64,000 nt of DNA from Colius striatus (Eukaryota; Chordata; Aves; Coliiformes; Coliidae), in contig NC_084765.1 in NCBI RefSeq assembly GCF_028858725.1, forward strand, positions 10,061,501-10,125,500, in the 5' to 3' direction. This document shows positions 1-13,325 of the stretch, one piece after another (the stretch's first letter is position 1; each line of letters opens with the position of its first letter). Position numbers and translations under genes: made by a program. Under the pieces are notes generated by a model. That model made no database searches. It was not told the DNA's origin and was given only the letters and a program-made list of their open reading frames with translations.

Positions 1-1099
1 GCATGACAAGACAAGTTTGAGAGTATCTGGAGAAAAATTCAGGCATCTGTAGAAATAAGCAGTGTATTGTTTTCAGTCTAATTGAATGCAAGCTGGACTT
101 CATAAAGTTTCTGGACTGTTCAAGTTATGATATTGCAGCTGAGTTGCTTTTTAATTAAAAATTTAATGTACAGAATATTTTAAAACTAGCTGGGTGAGAG
201 CTGAAAATTTATGACTCTTTAGCCTAAAGCAAATTTTCGTCATTGATCTCTGGAACAAATTCTGTTGTAAATAAAACATTGCAGTGATATATCATGAAGG
301 CATAAAAGCTTTTTGCTGCACTACAGAAAGTTGAATGATCTTTTGTTTTATAATAAAATGGATTTTCTCCCTACTCAAAGGAACACTCTGAAGAACTTTC
401 TCTTATATCGCAGAATACAGTCCGTGAATGGCTCTCTTGGATATGAAGTGCTGGGTGCAGGCAAACAAGGCAGGCTTCTCAGTTAATCTCTGGATGTTAG
501 GAGCCAGTGCCCAGGATTTACTGCATCAAATACGTGGTAAACATAGAGGAAAGACAGAACAGAGAAACAGCAGTATTGGGTTGATTGTAATTGCCTGAAC
601 TGTCTTTAGGAACCGAAAAGGGGACTTAAGGGCGGCCAGAAAGGAGGGATTTAACTTTTTTAATTTATCTTCTTTTCACCATGGCCAAATATGTCAAGAA
701 AAACCCATGATATTCAAAGGATTTGTGGGAAAAGAACAGAAATTGGAGCATCTCTTAGTCACCAGGTTCCAGATAGGCCAGAGAAGCAGCTAGGAGAGCT
801 AGAAAAACAGCTGTTTAAACAAAAAGGAGAGAGATAAAATTCTGAAACTACCACTAAGACTAGTTCAATGTGCTGCTTTGCTTACCCAGACCAGATCTAA
901 TTTATTGTTCATATTGACCATAAAAGTTAATTAGCATCCTGTATGTCTCTGTACATGTAATAACTGATTTCCAGACAAAGGCTTCCTCTTTTCTGTACAC
1001 TTGCAGGTGTACACTTTCAGTCTATGGTGGTAACTAATGTCTGAATTTCCAAATGGGATGTCTCCGGTATTTATTTTGAATCCTTATTAGTAAATGGGG
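1..1099. other. Intergenic, no gene seen
   Basis: Unique AT-rich DNA. I found no convincing exon, RNA gene or repeat on either strand. Confidence 0.6.
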
Positions 1100-1377
1100 C
1101 TTGTAAGAGACATGGAGACAGACTTTTTAGTAGGGCCTGTGGCAATAGTAGAAAGGGTAATAGTTTTATACTAAAAGAGAAACTGAGTACAATGAGGTTA
1201 GTGAAACACCAGGACAGGTTGCCCAGAGAGGTGGTAGATTCCTCATCCCAGGAAACATTCAAGGTCAGGTTGAATGGGGCTCTGAGCATCCTATTCTAGT
1301 TGAAAATCTGCATTGCAAGAGGGTTGGACTAGATGATCTGTAAAGGTCCTTTCTGACCTGAACCATTCTGTGATTCT
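1100..1377 (+). mobile_element. CR1 LINE, 5'-truncated 3' end
   Basis: This is the last part of a CR1 non-LTR retrotransposon in sense orientation. The segment reads through the typical 3' sequence: an 'agacatggagacagacttt' start, 'ggttgcccagagaggtggta' in the middle, then 'ggttggactagatgatctgt' and a terminal 'ccattctgtgattct'. The octamer-like end (ATTCTGTG-ATTCT) is the CR1 hallmark. CR1 copies are normally 5'-truncated and have no poly(A) tail, which fits. It is diverged and has no usable reading frame. The subfamily cannot be named by eye. Confidence 0.9.
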
Positions 1378-4300
1378 CCAATGTAAACCTCACAGCAATA
1401 TTTCAAAGTGTTTAGTTGCCTGTAGACTTGGTTGTTCATTCCTGCAATGTAAATGCTTTCCTGTAAGTTAAGGACTTTTAAGAATTGGGCCTTAACTACT
1501 GTGAACTTGTAGATCTTCCACATGGTAGAAATTGTACAGTAGTGTGAGTTAGCAGAACATGCATCTCCAAAATACAATAAATTAGTACAGAAATACCTAC
1601 AGCTCTAACTCAGGTGAGTTTCAGTAAGGTAAGGGCTTTCAAAAGGAAAACAGAAAAGCAAGTTCTGGATAAGTGCTTAATTTAGTTTGGATTGCACTAG
1701 ACTTTATTATCAGGCAGTCCACATTTGCTTCATGTCTATATTTGTACTATGTTTATGTGCAGCTGAGAAGGCCTTTGTATGAGATTTGCAATGTGTAATG
1801 GTAATGAGCCTTACGAGAAAAAAGATTCTAAATTTGCATGACGTTGGTTAATGTGATTTGGAAGGTGGAAAAGTGTCTCAGGAATTACTGGTAAAAATTG
1901 CAGGCAGGGATGTTTGTTAGTAAAACTTCCCTTCCCGTGGGTGTTGAAATATTGCTGTATGGGCTGGATATTCCAGTAAATCTTAATGAGTCTGAAAGTC
2001 AGAAGCTTACTGTTGTGTGATGCGCTTGCAATGAATCTTGTCGTCTGTAAATCCAAGTTCTTTCTTCTAAAGGTCAAAACTGCCAGGAAACATTGGTGCA
2101 CCTGATAGTAACTTTCATTATTTCCATTGGTATTGAAAGAGGAGATACAAATCAAGTGTTTCCAAAATTAGATACAGCATTACAACCTTTCCTAGGTCCT
2201 TGAGTCTCCTGGGAGTCATTTCTTTTGGTATGCATTACTGTTCACATTAGTACAAATAGAGCCTGTACTTTTATCCTGTTTCTGATGAGATTTGGAAATT
2301 GAATTAAGCAGAAAGGATTCATTTTAGTCTGGACACTGCATCATTTTAGTGTGGGAATGATGATTTATGTCATCACTGGGCAGAAACAGGCTTAACAGGG
2401 TGGTTTAAAACATTGTCCAGACACAATATACAGAGAGTACAGAAATGATAAATAAAATGAATTAGGAATATATTCTACTATTTTATTTTTAGTTAAGCTT
2501 CTTCATTCATGTTGAGGAAGTCTCTCCCCAGGATCATCCTGTGCTACTGTTTGTGGAAGCACACACACATAGATCTGTGAAACTTGTATGACCAGTGTTT
2601 TCACTGAGAAGGTTGAAGTGAGCACTCTAACCAAAGGCACATGAACCAGTTATCACCTGGGTCATGTGCTAGAATTTTCTGAAAATATTGGGTTTACTGC
2701 TCGGAAAGGGACTGATAAAAGTTACCAGAGCAATGGAGTGTAAAGGCAAAAACCAGAGAAGCTCCATAATGGCTTTTCTCCTTTCGGTTTTAATCATCAA
2801 TTACTCTTTTGAATGAAGTTGGATTGCCATGTGAAAATCCTAACTTTTTTTCACTTCAGCACACTTTCAACTCTTAATATTGTTCCTATAGTTCTTCAAC
2901 ATCCAAACATAAAGTTAACCTCTTCAGGTAAACCCTGATGTAGTGTGGCTCCTGCCACTGATGTCATACACATGTGGATAGCGATTAATAGATAATAAAT
3001 GTATCTGTTCAGTTGGATATGTTAATTTTTATGACTAAGTGAAAGCTTGATGACTAAATAACAAGTAAAAGGAACATAACCAGTGTTGTTTTGCAGGTTA
3101 CTATCACACTGATCAGGAGAAAGCTTTTCATAGTCACTTTCTTTGCATGCTACCCACGGGATTTTGTGGTATATTTTGATTTGATTGTGGGTTTTTTGCA
3201 CTACATTAAGCAAAGTTGTATGTACATAACAGCCTTCATAACTCTGCTGGTATAAGAAGGCATAAGCCCTCTGTTACTAATGCATAAGAACAAATTCTGT
3301 ATTTTTAGTTAACAGATGATGATGATGATGATGATGTGTGGTGAGCTGTCAGATATTTTAGGGCAGATAGTAAATGTCAGGGAAATATTACTGTAGAGGA
3401 TGTTGGTAGCAGCTTACAAGTGGGTTATCCTGTGACATCGATGACCATATGATTCTGAAAGATGTGTAAAATTCTTTTGTGAGGCTGATTAGTCAGCAAG
3501 CTGATCAGCGTTTGGACTATTTATATAACCATTAGAACCCCAATTGTTTTCTCTGGGTTGTCTTACATGTAGAAGCAACAGCTCTGACATTTTGAGGAAG
3601 TATAACTCTACTCTGTCTGCATAGAACAAGTATGGAGTAAATGAACAGTAAGCTCAAGAGGATTCACACTTAAATGAGTATGGACATAGTGTTATAACCA
3701 GAATATGTGCTGAGAATGTCCAGGATCTCTGAGGCATATGTCCTCCACTGAGTATACTCACCGTGTAATTCCCTCCAATCAATAATATGGCTTCACCTTG
3801 TTTAGAAACCTAGCAAAATACAGTAATTCCTCTCATTCTGGATAGGACTGGGGAAAAGATATGTCTACTTTTCTCAACAACATCCCTTCCGCATTTATTA
3901 GGAAAAATACCACAAAAACAACAAACCTCAACCCTGTCTTTGTACAGTAGTTTCATAGAACTTCATATTGATAATTCTTTTTTTTTCTGTGTAGAATTTA
4001 ACATATGTTTACCTTTCATGAGCCAAATAGTTGAACATAAAACTGAGCTCAAGTTGCTGAACTTTGCCAGCCCTAAATCTGACTTCACTGATTATCATCA
4101 AACTGAATGTTTGCTGCTTCTGAGAATGTTAAATTAGTTCAGTGAGAGGGCTGCAGATATTTCAGCCTGACTTTCTTTTCTTCTTCCCAATTATATTTAT
4201 GGAAATGTTTCTAAAAGTTGTTGCTTATAAGATGAACAAAATCATGTATGTTAGCAAAGGTGGGGCTTTGCACACAGTACTAGACCACATCCTAAGAGTT

Positions 4301-6007
4301 TAGTTTCTGATTTGAGTGGCATATTGCATGATTTCATTCTGAACATAGGTTTGTATGCAAATGCTCAAAGGTGTTTCTCTCTCTTCTCTATTTATGCATC
4401 CCAGGCCATCTTTCAGAGATATTGAAATATTGTGTTCTCTGAAAGGTATTAAATTTCTGCAAAGGCTGTCACCTATGTATGAAGAATGTAATCTCAGTTT
4501 ACAAGAAAGTCACAAGAAAGCTGTTTCACTAGTCAGTTCACCTGGCATTTTATCTGCAATGTAATTACGCTTAGCCTTGTCTCTGAGCATACCTCTTGGT
4601 ACTTGGCATACCTCTTGGAACTAGATTCTTGGGCTGGGCCTATTAACTCTGGATATGTATTTGTATATTAAAATCAAATAACCTCTAAAATTAGCATTGT
4701 CTGAAATGAACAGACCACACAACTTCAGGTGGTTGTTTTCCAGGCCCTGACAAACTCCAGATTGTCAATATGTAGAGGTGCATTGGTGGAGCACTCTATC
4801 ACAGATCTCCCAGTATGTAACAGTAACACATTAATTAGGTCCTGTCCTGTTGTGTGGTCTGAAGTGCACAGCAAGTTACAACTCTTTAAAAAATGTACTC
4901 TAATACATTATTTTCAAATCTAAAACCTTGGCTGTGTAAAACTTGTAGTTCCAGCATTTGTGGGGTTTGTATCGTTGTTATGTGGATTAGGGGTTTTTTT
5001 GGTTTGGTTTTGTTTTGTTTAAATCTGGATTACCTTTTTTCTTCCTAGTGGTTTAGAGAATAAATCAACCCCTGGCATTGGTAATAATCCTACAGTGGAA
5101 GGGGATTTTTTTAAAGACATCTGTAAACTTAAATAGCTAAACAAAGTAGAAAAAAAGTTGTAATGAAAAAAATCACCCTTTAGCCAAGACCTTTTCATAC
5201 TGAGCTTTAGCCTGAAGCACATTTTTATAGCTGAGTGATAAACCTGTAAAACAATGTTTCTTGTAAAGCAGAGCCAATGATCTACAATAGCTGAAAGCAG
5301 ACTTCATGGTCTAAAACATCCTAGAATTGGTTTGAAATACTTAATGCATATATAAAGCACATAAATTTTAGAGCTATGTGAAGTTTCACTGGCTGTTTGC
5401 TTCTCTGGGTGACATATTTTGGGTGACTGATGACTATTTGTTAAAGTCAGCAAAAATTAATTCAGCTCATAAGAAATGCATTTCTGGCGAGGGATCCTGG
5501 AATTATCTTTAAGAAGTATCATTTTTTTGGAACAAAAAGGGAGTTATATAAATTACATGCTAGTTACAAGTCACCATTTGAATGGCACAACACAGAAATT
5601 TTGGACATGGTGAGAACTTTTGTTTGTCATGCAGCTCACTCTTATTCAGCTGTTTCCTATATTAGTGCTTAGCTAATATAACTTCTTATTTAAAAGCTTT
5701 TGATATTTTAATCACTGTTAATTTAATGGAATGTGTAAAAGAATGGCTCATTCCGGTTTAGCTTAGGCAGTATTCCTCACTCAGGCAGAACTTCCACCAA
5801 AATCCTTTCAGTTTAGCAGCGCTCCACTCAAATCAAGTTATCTTGAGTAACGAGTGCAAAGCCATGTCTTGCCCCAGGAAAGTTTCTTTACTGATCTATA
5901 CTAATGACATGGACTGACAAAGGTTATGAAACCAAAATCCCATTTATGTTTTAGCTGGGGAAAAAAAGGAAGGAAGAGGGAGCCTTTCATTCTGCTTGCC
6001 TTCCCAA
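1378..6007. other. Intergenic, no gene seen
   Basis: Unique AT-rich DNA holding only a (GAT)n microsatellite near 3.3 kb and a short imperfect direct repeat ('catacctcttgg' twice) near 4.59-4.62 kb. The reading frames here are all under 115 codons and have no recognisable domain. Confidence 0.6.
3315..3336 (+). repeat. (GAT)n trinucleotide microsatellite
   Basis: Seven perfect GAT units plus one base. It is in intergenic DNA and a likely length polymorphism. Confidence 0.97.
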
Positions 6008-6062
6008 GATAGAGAGGAATCGCAGAATCTTAAGGGTTGGAAGGGACTTCGAAAGACCATCG
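6008..6062 (-). mobile_element. CR1 LINE, short 3' scrap
   Basis: About 55 bases read as the reverse complement of a CR1 3' end: 'aatcgcagaatcttaagg', then 'ggttggaagggacttcg' and 'agaccatcgagga'. Similarity to the CR1 3' UTR fades after that, so either the copy is very short or its 5' part is too decayed to follow. Confidence 0.7.
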
Positions 6063-7465
6063 AGGACATCTCTTTGCACTAAATTTCTTAGCCTTTGTTT
6101 AGATTTGTGACCCAGGCCAACCAGGATGGGAGAAGATAGGTCAGCCCTGTACCAAAACACATCTGGGAAATTGCCAGAGGGCCCATGTTGCGTGCTACCA
6201 GCTGGTCCAGTGGCCACCCTGGTCCTGCCAAGTGAGAGAAGCAGTTCTGTCAGAGCTTGGCACAGAGAGGTGAAAGTCTGTGCTTAACCCCCATGGTATA
6301 GCTTCTCACTGGAACTTACTCAAGCAAGAGATGATCAGGCCTTAAATCCTTCATTTCAGCTTCATGTTGTTCTTATGAATTGTTAGTCAGAGACAGTCAG
6401 GGGAAGCAGGAGAAGGAGTGGTGTGGGCAGCATTGGTACATTTTTTTCCTTAGAAAATGCCATCCAAAGTAAGATGATTTTAAGCATATCTGTAACAGAC
6501 AGGGATTCAGGCTGAGATGGTGACAAGGGAATGATATTGTCAGTTACTTTTAATAAAACTTCTCTTCAGTGATAGATTAGAGGTATGAAACCATAAATGA
6601 GACTGTCAACTGACAAGGCTTTGCCTGCAAATGCAGTATTATAAAGGTAAGCTTTCAGTGACATCCTCTACCTCAGGCTACCGGCAGATTAAGCAAGTCA
6701 TTTCTATTGCTATTGACACTGATGCACTATTGCTGCTTCTTTTTTTTTTGTTGTATCTTTTATATTCCTTGTCAGTAAAAAATATTATAATCCCCTTCAT
6801 AGTCAGTAGAGGTGGTTCTACAGGCATCAGAGGACAATGAGTCACTCCTCTTGCTCACAGCAGAGTGGGCACAGGCAGCTAGATGAACCTGTGTCCAGGA
6901 TATCGCTGATGTTCTGCATTAATGACATGAAGGGCTGTTACAGCTTCTGCTTGGGATGCACATAGCTAAAACAGTAGGTGACAGCAGACAAAATCAGTTT
7001 TCCCATCTATATTTTTTACATTCAATATAGTAATTAAATGGCCACAAGATCATGAATTTTGTTTTAAAAAAGCTTTTTTGACCTTGTGATAAATGAAGAG
7101 AAGCTTAAAGGGGAAGGATTTTTAAGCATTTTTTAAGTTTTAGCAAACAGTAGGGGAAAAATGGGAGCCTGACATAATCAATGTCAAGGAATGTTCTGTA
7201 GAAATAAAAAAGAAAGGACTTGTATGCAAAATCCACAACTTTGGTGATATAAAAGGGACTTTGCAGAGAGAAAACAGCTTAATAAATAACCTTGCGATAG
7301 CTGTTTTTCAAACACTGGAGAGAGTAACTCATGTGATGTCTCACACCAGCCCTTCTTCTCCCTCACTTAAGCAACTTATGGCTGTATGAGAAAAATAGTA
7401 GCTCAAGGGTGAGATGGGGATGTAGCTGAAGTATCCTGCCCTACAACTGTTTCCCACGGCTTGGG
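6063..7465. other. Intergenic, no gene seen
   Basis: Unique sequence. A 76-codon frame on the minus strand covers the CR1 scrap and the adjacent DNA and is not credible as a gene. Confidence 0.55.
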
Positions 7466-7804
7466 AATCACAGAATCATAGAATGGTAGGGGTTGGAAGG
7501 GACCTTTAGAGACCATCTAGTCCAACTCCCCTGCTGAAGCAGGTCCACCTAGATCAGGTCACACAGGAATGCATCCAGGTGGGTTTTGAAGACCTGTAGA
7601 CAAGGAAACTTGACACCCTCCCTGGGCAGCCTGTGCCAGGGCTCCCTCACCCTTACAGTAAAATAGTTTTTCCTTAGATTTAAATGGAACTTTTTGTGTT
7701 TCAGCTTCATTCCATTACCCCTTGTCCTGTCATTTGATACAACAGAAAAAAAGGATGCCCCATCCTCCTGATCTACTATTTAGATAATTGTAAGTATTAA
7801 TGAG
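7466..7804 (-). mobile_element. CR1 LINE 3' end, antisense
   Basis: Reverse-complement CR1. It opens with 'aatcacagaatcatagaatg' (the octamer repeats of the CR1 3' end) and continues through 'ggttggaagggacctttaga', 'ctgggcagcctgtgccaggg' and 'ccccttgtcctgtc'. Past 7740 it still matches the reverse complement of the copy at 30.1-31.0 kb ('gatgcccc..cctcctgat', then the ..tattaatgag stretch), so both belong to the same CR1 subfamily in opposite orientations. Only 3' UTR and the extreme end of ORF2 are present. Confidence 0.95.
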
Positions 7805-9562
7805 AGTAATGAGGAAAGTATAACCGTGGCCTAACTAAGCCTGTGCCAGGGTCTAGGAGGAAACTGAGCCTCACGAACAGACTGATGAGCACAAAAGGGA
7901 TTTTGTAATTTCTTTTCATCTACTTGGTTTCTGTCCTGAGCACCTCATTTGGAGTAGAAACAATTTCTTATCCAACTCTAACTTCAAAAATAGTTTATTG
8001 AAGTCTATCAAATGTGTGTGAAGGACCTGAAAGCTTTAATTGAGAGATGAAAACTACCTTTGCTAATTTCTATGGAGAATGCAATGGCAGGAAGAATATT
8101 CAAGACTGATAATATCTTTTTTTTTGTACATTTAAAAAAAAAAGGTTTCTAGTTTTTCCATATTCCAGTCTGCTGCAGTCACTGCACTCTTCAGACAAAA
8201 CTTGAGAGAATGAATCTGTCATAATGTGTCATGACAGGCCTATGACACCTGTGTTTGAACATTATTCTCCAGAAATGAGAAACAGTACATTAAAGAAGCC
8301 TTGTTCATGTGGTACACCAATCACTCCGTGATAGCTTCCTTTTGTTCATAAAGAGACTATTAGGGATGGTGATGGACCATGCTAGTCCATTTACTAGCAT
8401 AACAGGAATTAATAATTCTAATAAATGTATTATTATGCAGCCATTAGGTATCAGTTATAAAACTGCATAATGTCTGCATGATTACTTGTAAATGGATTTG
8501 GAAAATTGCTAAATTGGTTGTATATTGACGATACTGAACAGTATCATTTATTCATGTGGCTCAGTAAGTTTGATTTCCCAAGACAAAATGAAATTCAAAG
8601 TTTGTAATGGTCTAGCCAGTGTGTAAGTCGATTCGGGAAAATGACATTTTCCTGAAAAACTGCTAAACTTATGGTAAATAGAATTCTGGAATGGACTGAG
8701 TTTATTTTTCCTTTCAAATTCATTACGTAATTACTTGAAAATAAGCTCCTGAGACAAAAATCTGATAAACTAGAGAATTTAATACTAGCTACGTTGAGAT
8801 ACTGCCTCTGAGCAGCATGTGGTCCTATGAGTCAGCACTAGACGAGGCTATCAGGCATACACAGGCTGTACCACTGTAAAGATAGGGCACACATCACTTT
8901 TGTCTGTGCCCTCTGCTTGGCAGATCATTTGCTGTATCAATACTTGAAAATTTGCTGCTGTAATACTTTAAAAGACTGAAGCAAGTAAACAAGTTTAATT
9001 TCATGGGATGTAGTCTTCTCACTGGAGTTGATAATATTTATCTCCACTATATAAAACCTAATTTTAGTCAGATTATTTTCTAGAAAAGAAAGGCTGAGGG
9101 TACAGTTTACTGATTCACTTCTAACAGAGAAAAGCAAGGCCAAGTTCAATGTTTGCTTCTTCAGTAACATTTAATGCATGCTAAACATTTAGGCATTGCA
9201 TATGCACTCCTAGATTATCAGCATTTTAGCACTCCTGAAATATGCTGAATTGCTCTAAAATACTGCTGACTTTTATGGACATAATGAAGACTTCAGAAGT
9301 TTTTTTGCATTTTGGAGATCTTGGGATTTTGTTCAGTAGTAAAATCAAGTTGTTCTTGTGAGGTAGACTAGTATTATTTGACTTCTCTTTCTGGTGAGTC
9401 CAGAGCTCAGACTTCTGTTAAATATTGTGTAAAAATTTGAACAGATTGTGGTAGGAGGAACAGTTGACATCATAGTGAAAAGGCCAGACTCGGTGAAGCT
9501 GAGTATATTAAAGACCTTCAGGAGGTCAGAGGGTATGCAAAAGCTAATGAAAGATGATAACT
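7805..9562. other. Intergenic, no gene seen
   Basis: AT-rich unique DNA with short T and A runs near 8.12-8.14 kb. Nothing coding was recognised. Confidence 0.6.
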
Positions 9563-9612
9563 GATGACTTTAAAGGTCTTTTCCAACCATAACGATTCCG
9601 ATTTTGTGATAT
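9563..9612 (+). mobile_element. Probable CR1 LINE tail
   Basis: The sequence 'aaaggtcttttccaaccata' followed by 'acgattccgattttgtgat' is the shape of a CR1 3' terminus (ACCT-TTCCAACC-..-GATTCTGTGAT). The bases before it may be further decayed CR1, but I cannot follow them by eye. Confidence 0.65.
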
Positions 9613-11849
9613 TTAAAAAGCATTGCAGGATTTAAACAAGCCGTAGGGTGTGATGCGATGGCAGGGTGAAGCCACCTTTCCCTCACTACTGCCTGCTCTT
9701 CTCTGTTTCCTTGCTTCTGCCTTGCATCAGGAGACAGGGCAAAGGCCATACTGCAGTGTGTTCTTGACTATTACACAGATACAGTATGGACAATCACTGC
9801 TTTAAAAACAAAAGCAACCACAAGAACAAAAGACCAATATTATGAGGCCAATTTCATGTCATTCATGTAGGTTTATTTCCCCTGGGGTGCAGAGAAGGTT
9901 GCAGCAGTGCCTGACTTGTTTGTAAAGCCACAGCTCCTGGGGAAGGATTTGAAGGCCTACAGGGATATTGCTGAATGTCTATGAGTATTTGGCCTTTCTT
10001 TGCTGTGTTTGTTAGTATTTAGTGGAAGATGAAATAGAGGTCGAGTGTGCCAGCTGTAAGACTTAAAAATGATTGGAAATTTGTAAACTAAGTGCTTATT
10101 CCTTTTAATGAAAGACTAAACTTTTCACACAACAGAATTAGTTTTAACAACAACAAAAAATTATATTTTTAACAATGTTTGTGATGAAATCCACCTCCAC
10201 CCCACTCCCCTTCTTGAATGAACACCTACTGTTATTTGCAGTTAAAACTCCAATTTGCTTCAGTGTTGAAGCAAACCTGGAGAAAAAAATTGCATACAAC
10301 TCAGGCTGAATATTTTCAGGTAATTGCAATAGAATTCTCATCTAAAGTTAAACTCTCCCCACCCCAACTTCTGTCTCCAAAATGCCTTGAGCTGTTCAGT
10401 TCTAATAACTTAAAAACAGAATCTCAAATACTTATGTCATGGCTGAAGTTTTAAGGTATTACCTAGAAATTGGTTTGTGCATTACAAAAATTATAATTAA
10501 TCATATGTGAGAAACTGAATTTATCATTTGAAAACCTTTGCTATCTTACAGATATTCATAGGCTCAAGCCTGTGTGCAGCTGGTGATTGTCTGCTGCAGG
10601 CTGCTAGATAACATCGATCCCTTTCCAATGCAGCTTGCTTTCTCTGTTTCACAGTATAGAAGAAGAGTTAGCTAGCAAGTCTCCTGTTAAATTTGCAGGG
10701 ATAGGAAGAAAGGAGAAAGTCTAGATAGAAATGGCATGATGTGCCAGGAACGTGCTTGCAAATTAAAAAAGGCATGTAGTGTAACAGTGATGTATTTAGA
10801 TGGAAGGAGGAAAGTCCTTAAGGAATCTTTTGGGAATTATAGAGGAATTATATGCATTATCAGCACTTTATATCTTGTATAAACAATTATAGCCATTGGT
10901 AGCTTTCTGAATTGTGTAGACATAAAGCACCAAGTGATTGCAAAGACTTTTGGCATTGCTAGAGGATCCTATTAGGCCCCTTGTACTGGCTTCTTTCTGT
11001 CTTAAATTGAGTGAAATGTAGTAAACATGGGTGGTCCCTACAGGCAAAAGTAAGGACCCAACATTAATGTTTTAAGGCATTGTCACCAGAATTCAAAGAC
11101 TCATGTATCTAGAAATCATAGCAGTCAGAGTTTCTGTGGGCTGTTGACATGAAAATGTAACATATGCTCTATTTCATGAGTACTTATATTTTCAATTCTG
11201 CTTCAGAGCTTGTTGCCCATTATTGGCTTCTACTTCACTATTAAGTCTTGAAGAACATTTTTCTCAATCTATGTCTCTATTAAACTGATAAATCAATCAC
11301 TTGTGTGAAGGGAGGCAGTTTGCTGGCATTTGCTTTGCCAACACACTGCCACCCACAACAGTATTCACAGGTCCTCAAGGATATGGTAAGAGGGAGGAAG
11401 CTTTCTCTGTAACTTAATTTTTAAAACACAAAATCTGTTTCTGGTGCTCTGAGCAACTTTAATGAGAATGTTTTTGAAGTGCTGTCATCTGCTAATCCAA
11501 TATTTAACTTGCTTTGTTTTTACATTGCTTTTTAACAAAGTAGCTACACTATAGTTTGAGGTAAAAGACATTAAAAAAAAAAAAAAAAAGGTCTATGGTA
11601 GGCTTTTAAAATACTAATTTCCAAAAGGGGAGAAAATAAACCATGTATTATTGGGAATTACATGGACTATTTTTGCCACTGTCTAAATTGTCATACTACT
11701 GTTCTCTGGGATTTACTTGTCTTTCCTTGAGTATATGCTTACTTTGGCAACAAGGTGTCTTCTGATTTTTGACTGTGATGCTGAAGTTGCTTTACCATTG
11801 CTGTATGACCATTGATTTAAATAGTGGAATACTTCTTTCTTTAACTACA
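9613..11849. other. Intergenic, no gene seen
   Basis: Unique AT-rich DNA with one 17-base A run (11573-11589). The small overlapping frames on both strands near 10.2-10.4 kb have no recognisable domain. Confidence 0.6.
11573..11589 (+). repeat. A17 homopolymer
   Basis: A run of 17 A. No retroposed element is recognisable immediately upstream, so it is called only as a simple repeat. Confidence 0.9.
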
Positions 11850-12010
11850 TGTTGTAGTTTAACCCCAGACAGCAACTAAACATCAAGCAGCCATTTGCTT
11901 ACTCTCCCATTCCCACTGTCTTTCTGAAAAAGAATCAGGACACCCACCCCCTCCACCCCGAGCCCCCAGAACTCAAGGGTTGAGATAAAACACAGCAACT
12001 GGGGAAAAAA
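11850..12010 (+). mobile_element. ERVL-like LTR fragment
   Basis: It begins with 'tgttgtagtttaaccccag' followed by 'cagcaactaaacatcaagca' and, further on, 'gggttgagataaaa'. This is the layout of the abundant avian LTR family that starts TGT-GTGGTTTAACCCCAG and runs through a C-rich stretch to GGTTGAGATAA. Similarity fades after about 12010 and I see no matching CA end with a target-site duplication, so this is a truncated or heavily decayed LTR. No internal retroviral genes are attached. Confidence 0.75.
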
Positions 12011-13325
12011 TTAACTGTATTGTAGTGATATCACCTGAATCAAGTAGGTAAGGGCTCACTGTACTACTGTGCAGGAGACTTATGAGTTGTAGACTTATGA
12101 AATGAAGAACAACAGTGTCAGGGTCTGAAATAGAGCGGAGGGTTGTCTGCAGGAAACCTAAATTCATGTTTTCTAACAGTGGACAGTATAGATTCAGCAA
12201 AGGAAAGTCTCTTCTTCTTAATTAACACTGAACAAACACAGCCAGATTCTTTCTGTTAACACAAGTAATTTTGCATAGTCAAGTAGAAAGAATCATATAT
12301 ACTGTGCTATCTAGCAGTCTTTTCCTTAGACAATATAGATAAGTTTGGATTTAAATTTTATAATTCTGATCTACTAATTTAGTCAAAATCAGCTTATTGT
12401 TACTTATTGCCTCTTAGAATGATGAATTTATACAAGCTTTATTGAAGTTATTCTTATTTTGCATGGGTGTAATTGATGGGAGACATGACTGAGCATCTTA
12501 GAAAGACAGAATGTAAAAACATACAATGAAGAAGCATGTACCCTGTCAGCAGAGTTTCTCATATACATAAGTTTGTTAATATTACATTTCATCCTTTATC
12601 ATAATGTCAGCATTAATCCTTTCATGCCTACATAGGATTTAAATAAAATTAGTGCGAACTTTTCCTGTAACTTTTGCAACAGTAAAGGGAACAGATTAAT
12701 GTAGTGTGCATAATTATTGTCCTGTGATTGCAGTGAGAGACTTAGTTGTTGGTCCTTTATTTGCATTTAAAACATAATTCACATCTCTAATATTTTCCCG
12801 TGCCATTCCCCCAATATTCTGCATTAGATAAATCTGCATCTTCAGGTCAGTGATATTTTCAGCAGTGCAATTAGGATATTGCAGAGAGCAAGCAGGAACA
12901 TCTCAGTCGCTTGATAGGTTGGGTTATGTCAGTACTGCAGGCACATGAGACTGCTTGGAGCAGTGAGCTCAGTGGCTGCAGTTTATCTTTATTCATTGGG
13001 ATGATGTCTATTTGTTCTTTGTATTGTGAGAGTAGATTCTGACAAATTTAAGTTGTTAAATATGTATTCAGTATATACACTGATGAATGAGGCAAGATGG
13101 AATGGAAAAACACCTCAAAAAGGAAAACTTAAGCCTGAGTGCAATAAAGTGATGTTCTATACTGCACTTGTCAACAGGCCTTGCTTGACTTTAATATGCA
13201 ATTCAGTGCTGTAGTACTTATTTAGAGAAAAACTTTCAGGGATACCACTAAGATTCTCATCTCATTGGAAAATCAGGAGCATAAATAGAAGTTGGTCTAA
13301 CTTTCAGTAGCCAGCTACAAACAAT
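12011..13325. other. Intergenic, no gene seen
   Basis: Unique AT-rich DNA. The first part may be the unrecognisable remainder of the LTR fragment on its left. No gene was recognised. Confidence 0.55.
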